Source of the DNA: Paucibacter sp. KCTC 42545
GTDB lineage: Bacteria; Pseudomonadota; Gammaproteobacteria; Burkholderiales; Burkholderiaceae_C
NCBI RefSeq assembly: GCF_001477625.1
Contig: NZ_CP013692.1
Location: forward strand, 4,712,001-4,776,000
Length of the DNA stretch: 64,000 nt
Reading direction: 5' to 3'
In this document: positions 16,272 through 25,146 of the stretch, piece by piece
How positions within the stretch are numbered: the first letter of the stretch is position 1
How the letters are laid out: every line of letters starts with the position of its first letter
Notes under the pieces: model-generated
What the model saw: the letters and a program-made list of their open reading frames with translations, nothing else
Database searches by the model: none
Told to the model about the DNA's origin: nothing
Made by a program: the position numbers and the translations under genes

Positions 16272-17966
16272 TCAGGCCCACTGCACCTTGTCCGCATCGG
16301 CATACCAGCCCGCCAGGCGCTCGGCCACCAAGGCCTCGATGCGGGCGCGCTTGACCTTCATGGTGGGCGTGAGGCAGCCGTTCTCGATGCTCCAGGGTTG
16401 GGGCAAAACCACCAGCATGCGCAGGCGTGAATAGTCCGGCAGGGCTGCGTTGACTTGCTCCAGATGCTGGCCGAGCTGGCGGGCCAGCTCGGCGCGCTGC
16501 TGCGGGTCGCTTTGCTGCGGGCGCAGGGCTTCGTTCAGCACCACCAGGCCGTAGGCGGCTGGCTGGCCCACGCCCGAGACCAGGCTCATCTCGATGCAGG
16601 GGTGGGCGTGCAGCAGGTTCTCCACCGGCGCGGGCGCCACATACTTGCCCTTGGCAGTTTTGAACAATTCTTTGACTCGGCCGGTCAGCTTGAGCCGGCC
16701 TTGGGCGTCGTACTCGCCCTTGTCCCCGGTGTGGAAAAAGCCATCGGCGGTGAAGACTTCATCATCCAAGTCCGGCCGCTTGTAATAGCCCAGCAACTGC
16801 CCCGGCGACTTGACCAAAATCTCACCTTCTTCGCTGATGCGCGTCTGCACCCCGGGCATGGGCTGGCCCACGCGGCCCGGCGCGCTCAGGCCCGGCGGGC
16901 TGCAGTGCGAGTAGCCGAAGTCCTCGGTCATGCCGTAGCCCTCCAGCAGATTCAGACCCAGGCGCCGGTACCAGGCAATCAACTCGGGCGGGATGGGCGC
17001 CGAGGTGCTCATCGCTAGCCGCACCTCGTCCAGCCCCAGGCCGCGCAGCACCTTGCGCCGCACCATGCCGCCCAGCAAAGGCAGGCGCAGCAGCCGCTCC
17101 AGCCGCGCCGGCGCCATCTTGCTGAACACGCCTTGCTGGAACTTCAGCCACAGCCGTGGCACCGAGCAAAAAATAGTGGGCCGGGCACGCCGCAGGTCTT
17201 GCACAAAAGTGTCCAGCGACTCGGCAAAGAAGATGTGGAAGCCGCCGTCCTGCAGCGAGTTGCACTCAATCACCGAACGCTCGTACGCATGGGCCAGCGG
17301 CAGATAGGACAGCACGCGCAGCGGCACGCCCGGCGGCATGATGTGCTTGATGAACGCCATGCTGCTTTCCGCCACCCGCGTGATGCGCTCGAAGCTGTGC
17401 ATCACGCCCTTGGCCTGGCCGGTGGAGCCCGAGGTGTAAATCAGCATGGCCATCTCAGCCGGCCGCCGCGCCGGTTGGCCGGCCAGGGGCTTGGTGGCCT
17501 GGGTGATGCTGTCCCAGCCCGGCATCTCGCTGCTGGCCGAGTCAGGCGCCAGCGGCAAGGCGATGCAAGGCAGGCCGGCGGGCACACCGGCGCGCTGCGT
17601 GTCCCAGAGATCCAGCTTGCCCACAAACAAGAGGCTGGCCTCGCTGTGCGCCAGCACATAACGCACGGTGTCCGCGGTCTCGGTCGGGAAGATCGCCACC
17701 GTGCAGCCCCCCGCCATCCAGATCGCCAGCTCCGCCATGATGAAGTGCGCGCAGTTCTTCGACAGGATGGCAATCCGCGCCCCCGGCGGTAGACCTAAGC
17801 TTTGCAAATGCGCCGCCATGCGGCGAGCTTGGTCCAGCGTGCTCGCCCAGCTGAAGTCCTGCACCCGCCCGCCGCCCAGCGGCTGGCTCAGATAGATCTG
17901 CTCCGGGCGCTGCGCCTCATGCGCGTAGACATAGTCAAGCAAGAGCTGCGGCTTGGATGTGGCCAT
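16272..17966 (-). CDS. Long-chain fatty-acid-CoA ligase-like AMP-binding enzyme
   Basis: 564 residues from MATSKPQLLLDYVYAH. The AMP-binding P-loop is MLIYTSGSTGQAKGVMHS; the adenine/acyl motif is LLEGYGMTEDFGYSH; the hinge region DGFFHTGDKGEYDAQGRLKLTGR leads to the C-terminal Lys-containing lid (FKTAKGKYVAPAPVE). This layout fits long-chain acyl-CoA synthetases, which activate fatty acids to acyl-AMP and then the CoA thioester at the inner membrane. It lies 85 bp upstream of the binding-protein gene, and co-transcription is possible. Confidence 0.88.
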   Translation of the reverse strand: MATSKPQLLLDYVYAHEAQRPEQIYLSQPLGGGRVQDFSWASTLDQARRMAAHLQSLGLPPGARIAILSKNCAHFIMAELAIWMAGGCTVAIFPTETADTVRYVLAHSEASLLFVGKLDLWDTQRAGVPAGLPCIALPLAPDSASSEMPGWDSITQATKPLAGQPARRPAEMAMLIYTSGSTGQAKGVMHSFERITRVAESSMAFIKHIMPPGVPLRVLSYLPLAHAYERSVIECNSLQDGGFHIFFAESLDTFVQDLRRARPTIFCSVPRLWLKFQQGVFSKMAPARLERLLRLPLLGGMVRRKVLRGLGLDEVRLAMSTSAPIPPELIAWYRRLGLNLLEGYGMTEDFGYSHCSPPGLSAPGRVGQPMPGVQTRISEEGEILVKSPGQLLGYYKRPDLDDEVFTADGFFHTGDKGEYDAQGRLKLTGRVKELFKTAKGKYVAPAPVENLLHAHPCIEMSLVSGVGQPAAYGLVVLNEALRPQQSDPQQRAELARQLGQHLEQVNAALPDYSRLRMLVVLPQPWSIENGCLTPTMKVKRARIEALVAERLAGWYADADKVQWA

Positions 17967-18595
17967 GGCACTTTCACTCCGAGGGAGCTGGGGTGCCGGA
18001 TTATGAGGAGGTGGGGCGGGGTTGCGGGGTACAGGTTTTCGCCAAGGGGGAGGTGGTATGGATCGATCTATCTGCGCAATTGGCACGTGGAGAAGCTGGA
18101 TCAAGGCCAATGGCGGATCGGCGCGGGCGATTGGAAATGGGAGGCGAGCCTAGCTAGATCATTCATCCGACTTTGGAGCACCGCGAGTAGCGCTTCACTG
18201 AGCTCGGCGATAGATGGGCTGCTGCCAGATTCCGGACAGAAACCAGAGGTTCTTGAGGTGCGTCGGGAATAGGTAGCGCTGGCTGTCTAGGCTTCGCGGC
18301 ATGCCCTCCATGCACAACATCAAGCGGGCTCATCAACTCTCTCGGATCGCGATCAGATCCGATGTGTTCATTTTCTCCGAATACAATTTACATAACGCTC
18401 TTGTAGAGCGGATATAAAAAGATGAGTTGTGCTTCTTCCGCCACCGTTCATTTCGAGCATTAGGGGTCAGAAAGAAGCCTTTGACGCGTCGCCGAGAGTG
18501 ATTGACATGTCACGTTTCGCTGGCGACGTCGTAGCGAGCAAGCTGCCTCGTTGAAGAGGACTCATTAGAAATAAGTCAATCAAGTAGGGAGTTTT
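17967..18595. other. Intergenic region, start of a lower-GC segment
   Basis: No gene is recognised in these 630 bp. Open frames near 17800-18270 are shadows of the ligase gene running past its start. From about 18300 the sequence is visibly richer in A/T than the flanks. A small hairpin (CGCTCT-TGT-AGAGCG) lies near 18395. GGGAG just before 18596 is a good ribosome binding site for the next gene. Confidence 0.5.
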
Positions 18596-18958
18596 ATGAA
18601 GTCAGTATTCGCTGTAATTGCAGCTTGCGTCATGACGTCCGGTTGCGGCGGCGGCGGTGGTGGGGAGGATAAGAGCACTCCACCGGTGGTTTCCGAGAGC
18701 CAAACGATCGCCGACGGGGTGCAGCTTTCATACACCCTGTCAGCAGGTACCTACTCAGTCGAGATCACGTCCAGCAACAATGGTGTCATCGTTTCTTGGC
18801 TCGGAGGCAGCGGCTCTGGATGCGCAACCTCAGCAGAGTCAAAGGCACTCACCATGACCTGTACGCTGTCTATTCAAGGTCAATTGCTGGTTACCAATCC
18901 CACGACCTTTGGCCTCGGCGCTTCTGAGATCGTAAGCATTCGGGTGACGAAAAACTAA
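18596..18958 (+). CDS. Small Gly-rich lipoprotein, unknown function
   Basis: 120 residues. The signal sequence ends at TSGC followed by seven Gly, a common lipobox-plus-Gly linker. The mature domain (SQTIADGVQLSYTLSAGTYS) looks like a single beta sandwich with a Cys pair (GCATSAES...MTCTL). A GGGAG ribosome binding site sits 5 bp before the ATG. Codon usage is less GC-rich than the surrounding genes, which suggests recent acquisition together with the next gene. Confidence 0.65.
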   Translation: MKSVFAVIAACVMTSGCGGGGGGEDKSTPPVVSESQTIADGVQLSYTLSAGTYSVEITSSNNGVIVSWLGGSGSGCATSAESKALTMTCTLSIQGQLLVTNPTTFGLGASEIVSIRVTKN

Positions 18959-19121
18959 AGCACAACGCCCAGGGCAACCAGTTAAAGGCCGCCTTACCGA
19001 ACAAGCTGAAAGGCAAAGCTAGTAAATGGCTCCGGCTAAGTTCGCCCTGGAAATCTTGGCTGACCTAGCCAAGGTTCAAACGCACAGTAGTTGTTCAAAG
19101 GTTCCGTAAAAGGAAAGCCGT

Positions 19122-19556
19122 ATGAAGAAATTTCTCGCATTGACTGCGATTGCAGTCAATTTAGTCGGTTGCGCGTCGGTCAACATGGGTGACGCAAACC
19201 AAGATGCCGCAGCCAAGACTTTTACTGCCCCACGTGATGTGGCTGGAATCTACGTGTATCGCAATGAGTCCATGGGCGCCGCTATAAAGATGGATGTCGA
19301 AGTAGATGGCAAACCTATCGGACAGACTGCTGCTAACACTTATCTCTACAAACAAGTTTCACCTGGCAAGCACACCATCGCTTCTAAGGCAGAGAACACT
19401 GACACAGTAGAAATTGATGCCAAGCCTGGGGCGCTCTATTACATCTGGCAGGAGGTCAAGATGGGCGTAATGTATGCGCGCACGAAACTCCATCTTGTGG
19501 ATGAAGGCCAAGGTAAGAAGGGTGTCACAGAAACTAAGCTCGCTGAGACTAAGTGA
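19122..19556 (+). CDS. DUF2846-type lipoprotein
   Basis: 144 residues with lipobox LVGC-ASVNMG. The mature sequence has the DUF2846 pattern: GIYVYRNESMGAAIKMDVEVDGKPIG, then SPGKHTIASKAEN and PGALYYIWQEVKMG. The family is a PEGA-like beta domain of unknown role at the cell envelope. AAAGG precedes the ATG. Base composition is lower in GC than the neighbours, like the preceding lipoprotein gene. Confidence 0.8.
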   Translation: MKKFLALTAIAVNLVGCASVNMGDANQDAAAKTFTAPRDVAGIYVYRNESMGAAIKMDVEVDGKPIGQTAANTYLYKQVSPGKHTIASKAENTDTVEIDAKPGALYYIWQEVKMGVMYARTKLHLVDEGQGKKGVTETKLAETK

Positions 19557-19753
19557 TAGCCAATTGTTCATTAGAGGCGACGCCGTTCGGCCCGGCTCAA
19601 GTTAAACGTTTGGTCTCGGCTCAGGTGCGTTCAAATCATTGACATGAGCGCCGACAACGGACATAAGGCCGCCGCGTCGTTAACCCATGGAAATGGAGGG
19701 CGCGGCAGCCATCCGTTGAAAAAATGCAAACGCAGCAAGCGAATGCCAGTGCG

Positions 19754-19771
19754 GGCGGATCAAGCTCCGCC
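19754..19771 (-). terminator. Hairpin at the 3' end of the glutamine synthetase-like gene
   Basis: GGCGGA and TCCGCC form a 6-bp stem with a 6-nt loop starting at the stop codon. There is no U run, so it may only be a stabilising or weak terminator structure. Confidence 0.4.
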
Positions 19772-21132
19772 TAAACCTGCGGCAACAAGAACCGCCTCTC
19801 CCAGGCGCTGATCTCGTTCTGGAAGCTCTCAAACTCCAGGCCTTTGACCGACAGATAGCCCTGCACAAACTCCGCCCCCAGCAGGCGGGCGGCGCCTTCG
19901 CTCAGGGCCATGGCTTGGTGGGCGTGGATGAAGCTGCGGGGCAGGTCGTGGGCGTGGTCGTAGGCGTTGCCGACCAGGGGTTCGGTGGGGCGCAGGCCTT
20001 CTTGCATGCCGGCCAGGCCGGCGGCGAGTGAGGCGGCGATGGCCAGGTAAGGGTTGGCGTCAGCGCCGGCGATGCGGTTTTCCACGCGGCGGGCGGCGGG
20101 GCCGCTGCCGGGGATGCGCAGGCCGGCGGTGCGGTTGTCGTGGCCCCAGTGCAGGTTGACGGGGGCTTGGCTGCCGCTCACATAGCGCCGGTAGGAGTTG
20201 ATGAAGGGCGCGTAGATCAGCATCAGCTCGGGCGTGTAGCGCTGCAGCCCGGCGATGAACTGGAAGAAGGCTGGGGTGGCGCTGCCGTCCGGCGCGGAAA
20301 AGATGTTGTTGCCGCCGGCGTCGACGATGCTCTGGTGCAGATGCATGGAACTGCCGGCTTCGCCGCTGATGGGCTTGGCCATGAACACCGCGTTGAGGCC
20401 GTGTTTGAGCGCCACTTCCTTGGCCGCGTACTTGAACAAAAAGGCTTGGTCGGCCACGGTGACGGGGTCGTCGTGCAGCAGATTGATTTCGTACTGGGTG
20501 CGGCCCACTTCGTGGATCCAGGTGTCGGCGGCAATGCCCAGGGTGTCGATGGCGGCGTGGAACTCGTCCCAGAAGGGCGCCAGCTCATTGAGCATATTGA
20601 GGCTGAAGGCCGAGTGGCCGGCCTCGGCCCGGCCGCTGCGGCCGATCGGGGCGCTCAAGGGCTGGGCGGGGTCGTGATTGGCGGCGCAGAGATAAAACTC
20701 AATCTCGGGCGCCACCACCGGTTGCAGGCCCAGCGCGTGGTAGCGCGCCAGCACGTGCTTGAGCAGGCTGCGCGGCGCCAGCGGCGAGAGCTGGCCGCTC
20801 CAGGGGCCGCTGAGCTCCAGGCAATCGTGAATGGCCATATAGCGCGGCCGGCTCGCCCAGGGCACGGGCCTGAGGGTGCTCAGGTCGGGCAGCAGGCGCA
20901 CATCGGGGTCGGCGTCAGGGAAGATCGGGTCGTAGGAATACTCGCCGGTCACGCATTGCATGGCAATGGCTTGGGCGATGCGCAACTCATGGCCGCGTGC
21001 AAAGCTGGCTGCGGGCATGAGCTTGCCGCGCGGATAGCCAGACACATCTGGGAAGATGCATTCCACATCGCGCACGCCTTCGAGTTGAAAGCGGGCGGCC
21101 AGTTGTTCCGAAACGGCTTGCGCCTGGGTCAT
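19771..21132 (-). CDS. puuA: Glutamine synthetase family protein, PuuA-like (gamma-glutamylputrescine synthetase)
   Basis: 453 residues. The beta-grasp N-domain includes VRDVECIFPDVSGYPRGKLM; metal and ATP ligands are visible in PEIEFYL, EVGRTQYEINL, SGEAGSSMHLHQS and the RIPGSGPAARRVENRIAGADANPYLA segment. The PRGK motif and the NRTAGLRIP variant separate it from true GlnA and match the PuuA/GlnT subgroup, which ligates glutamate to putrescine or related amines. The tyrosine adenylylation site of GlnA is not evident. No other puu gene is adjacent, so the substrate is inference. Confidence 0.85.
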   Translation of the reverse strand: MTQAQAVSEQLAARFQLEGVRDVECIFPDVSGYPRGKLMPAASFARGHELRIAQAIAMQCVTGEYSYDPIFPDADPDVRLLPDLSTLRPVPWASRPRYMAIHDCLELSGPWSGQLSPLAPRSLLKHVLARYHALGLQPVVAPEIEFYLCAANHDPAQPLSAPIGRSGRAEAGHSAFSLNMLNELAPFWDEFHAAIDTLGIAADTWIHEVGRTQYEINLLHDDPVTVADQAFLFKYAAKEVALKHGLNAVFMAKPISGEAGSSMHLHQSIVDAGGNNIFSAPDGSATPAFFQFIAGLQRYTPELMLIYAPFINSYRRYVSGSQAPVNLHWGHDNRTAGLRIPGSGPAARRVENRIAGADANPYLAIAASLAAGLAGMQEGLRPTEPLVGNAYDHAHDLPRSFIHAHQAMALSEGAARLLGAEFVQGYLSVKGLEFESFQNEISAWERRFLLPQV

Positions 21133-21149
21133 GGTGTGGACTCTTAGGG

Positions 21150-21917
21150 TTATGGCAGCGATTCAAACAGCGCCATGTACTCCTGCGTGAGCTTGTGGCG
21201 CGGATCCAGATGGATCATAGGCCGAGCCAACTCGTGCGATTCCTTGATCTTGACGCTGGAGCTGAGGTAGGGCTGCAGCACCGGCAGGCCTTCATCGATC
21301 AGCTCTTGCACCGTGCGCTGCGGCAGGCTGGCGCGCGGCTGGAACTGGTTCACCACAATGCCTTCCACGGCCAGTTCGCGGTTGTGGTCAGCCTGGATTT
21401 CTTTCACGCTGTCGAGCAAGCCGTAGAGGGCGCGGCGCGAGAAATCGTCGCAGTCAAAGGGGATCAGGCAGCTGTCCGCCGCGATCAGGGCGGAGCGGGT
21501 GTAGAAGTTCAGCGCCGGCGGCGTGTCGATCCAGATCTGGTCGTAGTCTTCGCTCAAGCCTTGCAAGGCCTCGCGCAGCTTGTAGATCTTGTAGCGGCTT
21601 TCCAGCTTGCTGTGCAGCTCTTCCAGCTTGGGGCTGGAACGCATCACATGCAGGTTCTCCCAGGGGCTGGCGCTGATGAAATCGGCCATCTTGGGCGGCC
21701 GCACGCTGAAGCTCAGGGTGGATTCGAAGAACTCCGCCGCGCCGCGCTGGCCTGCCTCATCGGCCGCTTCGCCCAGCAGATAGCGAGTGGAGTTGCCCTG
21801 CGCGTCCAGGTCCACCACCAAGGTGCGCAAGCCTTGCTGCGCCGCAATGGCCGCGAGGTTGCTGGTGATGGTGGATTTACCCACGCCACCCTTTTGATTG
21901 AACACAACACGTCGCAT
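21150..21917 (-). CDS. ParA/MinD-like ATPase
   Basis: 255 residues from MRRVVFNQKGGVGKST. Deviant Walker A is KGGVGKST, switch I is DLDAQGNST, and Walker B IWIDTPPALN. It follows the ParA (Soj) fold closely but no ParB or parS-like gene is next to it, so it may position another cellular cargo such as chemoreceptor arrays or an enzyme complex. It ends 17 bp before the PuuA-like gene begins on the same strand. Confidence 0.85.
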   Translation of the reverse strand: MRRVVFNQKGGVGKSTITSNLAAIAAQQGLRTLVVDLDAQGNSTRYLLGEAADEAGQRGAAEFFESTLSFSVRPPKMADFISASPWENLHVMRSSPKLEELHSKLESRYKIYKLREALQGLSEDYDQIWIDTPPALNFYTRSALIAADSCLIPFDCDDFSRRALYGLLDSVKEIQADHNRELAVEGIVVNQFQPRASLPQRTVQELIDEGLPVLQPYLSSSVKIKESHELARPMIHLDPRHKLTQEYMALFESLP

Positions 21918-22134
21918 GCCTGACCCTTTGCTGAAGCTGATGGCAGAGCGAGTATTGTGCACTGCAGCAATTACAAAATTGCGGGGCTAGATCTAGGTGT
22001 CTACACGGCTGTGGCTGGCCGGCGGCGTCGTCACGGGCGGCATATGACAATGCGGTACTTTTCCCGGCACGGTCCACCGCCAGCGCCAACGAGCCGTTAG
22101 CAGCTCACCTTCACCGCCAGCTTGAGCGCCACTG

Positions 22135-22887
22135 ATGCAGCACCAATTGTTCACTTCAACGCCCACGGCAATCACGCCCAAGCGCTACCCGGGTGCAGGC
22201 ACCGCCGCGCTATTGAGTGTGTTGCTGCTGAGTGCTTGCGCGCTGCCCACCGCCCGCATGACCCCGCCGCCAGACATTGCGCCCAACGCCGATGTGCTGG
22301 AGGTGGCCAATCGCAGCAGCTTCATCGGCGCGCTGGTGGATGAGTCTTTCGACGTCGGCCCCTACCGGGTGACCGAGGTCAAACGCGGCTGGGGTTCGAA
22401 TAGCAGCACCACGCTGGGCAATGTCACGGTGCAGAAGAGCAGCTCAGGATTTCGCTTTGGGTTCAATGGCACGGCCGATCACTGGCAGGGCCGCTGCGAC
22501 TACCGCGCGCAGTCGCGCCTCGTGCAACTTGGCAATGTCGGCAATCTGGAAGAGGACAAGGCCAATCTGCGCTGCAGCTGCCGCAGCGACAACAAAGAGC
22601 GCGAGGTCAGCTTCGACTTGGACGACGAATGGCGCCCTTTGCGCGGCGCCTTGCTGATCGACGCCAGCCGCTACGAGGTGCAGCAGTACAGCTTTGGCCG
22701 GCATCGTGGCGGCCTCAAATCACCGGCCTCGGGCTACCGGGTCGAACGTGAAGGCAACGGCACCGGCGTGGCCGCCGTCGAGGTGCTGCACCCTGGGCGC
22801 ATCTGGCTGCAGCGCAGCTTGCCGGCCGAGCAGCGCGAGCCTATGGCTTGCCTGATGTCGGCCTTGATGATTTACGGCTCGCAGTAA
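22135..22887 (+). CDS. Hypothetical lipoprotein
   Basis: 250 residues. After an 18-residue polar leader comes a hydrophobic segment ending in LLLSAC-ALPTA, a good lipobox. The mature protein has no recognised family; it has Cys in DHWQGRCDYRAQ and a CSC pair. The long n-region suggests that the true start may be a downstream non-ATG codon. It is divergent from the ParA-like gene and convergent with the metalloprotease. Confidence 0.65.
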   Translation: MQHQLFTSTPTAITPKRYPGAGTAALLSVLLLSACALPTARMTPPPDIAPNADVLEVANRSSFIGALVDESFDVGPYRVTEVKRGWGSNSSTTLGNVTVQKSSSGFRFGFNGTADHWQGRCDYRAQSRLVQLGNVGNLEEDKANLRCSCRSDNKEREVSFDLDDEWRPLRGALLIDASRYEVQQYSFGRHRGGLKSPASGYRVEREGNGTGVAAVEVLHPGRIWLQRSLPAEQREPMACLMSALMIYGSQ

Positions 22888-22928
22888 GTTCATCAATCAA
22901 TCGATAAGCCGTCGCGCCGCTTGGGCCA

Positions 22929-23678
22929 TCAACGGCCGGCAGAGCCCTTGCCCTTGTCCGCGCCGTTGGCGGCGCGGCAACGCTGAATATCGCAAGCGGT
23001 GGGCAGCTGGGCGCGGTATTCAGTGACGGTCTTGAGCTGGCTGGGGTCGCGGGCCAGGCAATGCTGGCCCTTGCCGTCGTCGTAGTACGAGGTCACATCG
23101 ACGCAGCGGCGCGAATGCGCCACCAAGCCGTAGAGGTGGCCCATTTCATGCGAGATGGTCATTTGCAAGGTTTCGCCGGCCGGGTGCCTGGGATTGCGGC
23201 GCTTCAGCAGCTCAAAGCCCGCCGGGCTCAGGGCCAGGCGGCGCTGGGTCAGATTGGCCAGGGCGAAGCTGCCGCGGGTTTCGGCGTCACTCCACAGCAC
23301 CTGCACATTGCCGGGGTTGGCGGCCATCAGCGCGGGCGTCATCTCACCGCGCACCACCAGGCCCGGCACACCGCAGGCTGACCAAGCCTCAGCCGCCCGC
23401 TCCAGTGCGGTCAACACTGCGCGTTCGTTGAACTGAGGCGCCGCGCCGCGATGGTCGTAAACAAACACCAGCTTGGCGGCCACGGCCGCACGGTCTTTGC
23501 CATCACCCCAGGTGCTGATTTCACCGGGTCGGCATTCGGCCATTTCCTGTTCGCGCACGCTGGCCTGAGCCTGGGCCTGGCTCAGACTGGGCATCAGCAA
23601 AGCCGCCAGAACCCAGGCGATGTGTAAAGGATGCTTTACAAGTTTGGCGCCGCTGACTAAGATGAAATTGGAAAGCAT
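22929..23678 (-). CDS. Exported matrixin-like zinc metalloprotease
   Basis: 249 residues. An N-terminal signal peptide (HIAWVLAALLMPSLSQAQA) directs secretion. The zinc site TISHEMGHLYGLVAHS is the metzincin/matrixin HExGHxxGxxH pattern, with His, His, His as ligands and Glu as catalytic base. No downstream Met-turn is obvious. Residues 160-170 (SDAETRGSFALANLTQRR) resemble matrixin-fold segments before the active site. Its start codon lies inside an 18-bp palindrome shared with the divergent XRE operon, so the same regulator may control both. Confidence 0.8.
   Translation of the reverse strand: MLSNFILVSGAKLVKHPLHIAWVLAALLMPSLSQAQAQASVREQEMAECRPGEISTWGDGKDRAAVAAKLVFVYDHRGAAPQFNERAVLTALERAAEAWSACGVPGLVVRGEMTPALMAANPGNVQVLWSDAETRGSFALANLTQRRLALSPAGFELLKRRNPRHPAGETLQMTISHEMGHLYGLVAHSRRCVDVTSYYDDGKGQHCLARDPSQLKTVTEYRAQLPTACDIQRCRAANGADKGKGSAGR
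23623..23640. promoter_or_regulatory. Palindromic operator copy 1 (candidate XRE site)
   Basis: TGTAAAG-GATG-CTTTACA, a perfect 7-bp inverted repeat. It lies within the 5' coding region of the metalloprotease gene, 46 bp (centre to centre) from copy 2. Confidence 0.65.
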
Positions 23679-23686
23679 GCTTTACA
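23669..23686. promoter_or_regulatory. Palindromic operator copy 2 (candidate XRE site)
   Basis: TGGAAAG-CATG-CTTTACA, the same palindrome with one mismatch. It covers the metalloprotease start codon and ends 10 bp before the ATG of the membrane-protein/XRE operon, where a bound repressor would block both directions. Confidence 0.65.
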
Positions 23687-23696
23687 GGAGCTGGTC

Positions 23697-24110
23697 ATGA
23701 TGACTTTGAATGCGAAAAGCGCAGGTACCGGTAGGAGCCGCCAGTATCTGAAGGAACTGGGCGGCGCGATGCTGGCATATGCCGTGGTTTTGCTGGCCTC
23801 CATCACCTGGCTGAACCGCCATGCCGACCTGGCCAGCCCTTGGCGTGACCTGGCTGCGCTCAGCCCCATGTTGCCGGCCGTGGCGGTGCTCTGGGCCATC
23901 ATGCGCCAGATGCGGCGGCTGGACGAATTGCAGCGCCGGGTGCAGTTCGAGGCCTTGGCTTTTGCCTTTGCAGGCACCGCCTTGCTGAGCTTTGGCTACG
24001 GCTTTCTGGAAGGGCTGGGCTACCCGCGTTTGTCGATGTTTGTGGTGTGGGGGGCGATGGCGCCCTTGTGGGTGTTGGGCCTGCTGATCGCGGCGCGGCG
24101 CTACCGCTAA
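23697..24110 (+). CDS. Small membrane protein paired with an XRE regulator
   Basis: 137 residues with four predicted transmembrane segments (AMLAYAVVLLASITWL, LPAVAVLWAIM, AFAFAGTALLSFGYGFL, MFVVWGAMAPLWVLGLLIA). AGGAG lies 6 bp before the ATG. Its last codon overlaps the ATG of the XRE gene. Such membrane-protein/short-XRE pairs recur in Proteobacteria; the membrane partner may sense envelope state, but no activity is known. Confidence 0.75.
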   Translation: MMTLNAKSAGTGRSRQYLKELGGAMLAYAVVLLASITWLNRHADLASPWRDLAALSPMLPAVAVLWAIMRQMRRLDELQRRVQFEALAFAFAGTALLSFGYGFLEGLGYPRLSMFVVWGAMAPLWVLGLLIAARRYR

Positions 24111-24301
24111 TGAAAAACTCTCTGCGCGAACTGCGCGCCCAGCGTGGCTGGTCGCAAACCGATCTGGCCGAGCGGCTGAACGTGTCCCGGCAAACCGTCA
24201 ATGCCATCGAAAACGAGCGTTATGACCCCAGCCTGCCGTTGGCTTTCCAGATTGCCAAGCTGTTTGACTGCGCCATCGAGGCCATCTTCTCAGCCGACTG
24301 A
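24110..24301 (+). CDS. Short XRE-family transcriptional regulator
   Basis: 63 residues, consisting of just the Cro/C1 helix-turn-helix: NSLRELRAQRGWSQTDLAERL followed by NVSRQTVNAIENERYDPSL. The last 20 residues give the usual short dimerising tail (FQIAKLFDCAIEAIF). It belongs to the YgzD/PlcR-like minimal regulator class. The TAATG overlap shows coupling to the membrane-protein gene. The two palindromes upstream of the operon are its probable targets. Confidence 0.85.
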   Translation: MKNSLRELRAQRGWSQTDLAERLNVSRQTVNAIENERYDPSLPLAFQIAKLFDCAIEAIFSAD

Positions 24302-24324
24302 GCGCTCCCCAAACAAGGCGTTGA

Positions 24325-25146
24325 TTAGGCGGCCACGCCAATGATCACGCTGGAGGCTTTGAACAGCGCAGTGGCCGCCATGCCGGGGCACAGGCCCAGG
24401 CTGTCGGCGCTGGCTTGGGTGACGATGGCGGCCACGGTGCCGCCGCCTGCCAGTTCCAGCACCACCTCGCAATTGATGGCGCCGGGCTGCAGGCGCAAGA
24501 CCTGACCCCGCAGCTGGTTGCGGGCAGACAACTTCACGTCTTGCTCGCCGGTCATCAGGATGATGCTGGAGGCCTTCACCAGCGCGAAGGCCTTGGCGCC
24601 CAGTGTCAGCCCCAGCTCAAGCCGGCTCTCGCGGGTAACGCTGGCCACGATCTGCTGGCCGCCGATGATGCTCAGTGTGATTTCGTCATTCACCGCGCCG
24701 GGGCGCATCTCGCTGACGGTCCCGGCAAACTGATTTCTGGCGCTGGTTTTCATGGCAATGCTGCCCATCAGGGCGTAGTCGGCGTGCAGGCCTTGGGCTT
24801 GGGTGTTGAGGCGGGCGATGAAGCGGGCGTGTTCTTGCTGGATCAACGCGTAGTTGGCCACCAGGGCCTCGCCGCGTGGCGTCAGGCGGCTAAAACCCCC
24901 GCCCTTGCCGCCGGCCAGGCGCTCCAGCAGCGGCTCACCGGCCAGGTTGCTCATCAGCTCAATCGCGTTCCAGGCGCCCTTGTAGCTATAGCCCACTGCC
25001 TTGGCCGCTTGGGTGAGTGAGCCCAGCTCCGCGATCTGCGCCAGCAAGGCCAGCTGGCGGCTGCCGCCCAGGTCTTGGCCTTGCAGGCGCAAACGCAGTT
25101 CGGCGGCCAGCTGGAGCTGGGGGTCTTCAGTGTTGCTCGGGCTCAT
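24325..25146 (-). CDS. modE: Molybdate-responsive regulator ModE
   Basis: 273 residues, full ModE length. The N-terminal winged HTH (LLAQIAELGSLTQAAKAVGYSYKGAWNAI) is followed by two TOBE/molbindin repeats beginning at KTSARNQFAGTV and KLSARNQLRGQV, which bind molybdate. With molybdate bound the dimer represses modABC in known systems. The gene overlaps modC by 20 bp and is the last gene of modABCE, so it is probably autoregulated. A copy of the 14-bp repeat lies in its coding sequence. Confidence 0.92.
   Translation of the reverse strand: MSPSNTEDPQLQLAAELRLRLQGQDLGGSRQLALLAQIAELGSLTQAAKAVGYSYKGAWNAIELMSNLAGEPLLERLAGGKGGGFSRLTPRGEALVANYALIQQEHARFIARLNTQAQGLHADYALMGSIAMKTSARNQFAGTVSEMRPGAVNDEITLSIIGGQQIVASVTRESRLELGLTLGAKAFALVKASSIILMTGEQDVKLSARNQLRGQVLRLQPGAINCEVVLELAGGGTVAAIVTQASADSLGLCPGMAATALFKASSVIIGVAA
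24495..24508 (+). repeat. 14-bp repeat copy 2 (GCAAGACCTGACCC)
   Basis: Exact copy within modE, on the strand opposite to the gene; its complement encodes part of RGQVLR. Confidence 0.8.

Noticed and set aside
19557..19610. A third attC site after the DUF2846 gene
   Set aside because: Only the L''-like stretch and a GTTAAAC box are present; R'' does not match, the arms do not pair well and the L'-R' spacing is wrong. Kept only as a note within a finding.
21150..21917. A plasmid or chromosome partition locus
   Set aside because: The ParA-like ATPase has no ParB partner or parS-like repeats beside it, so a partition role is not supported.
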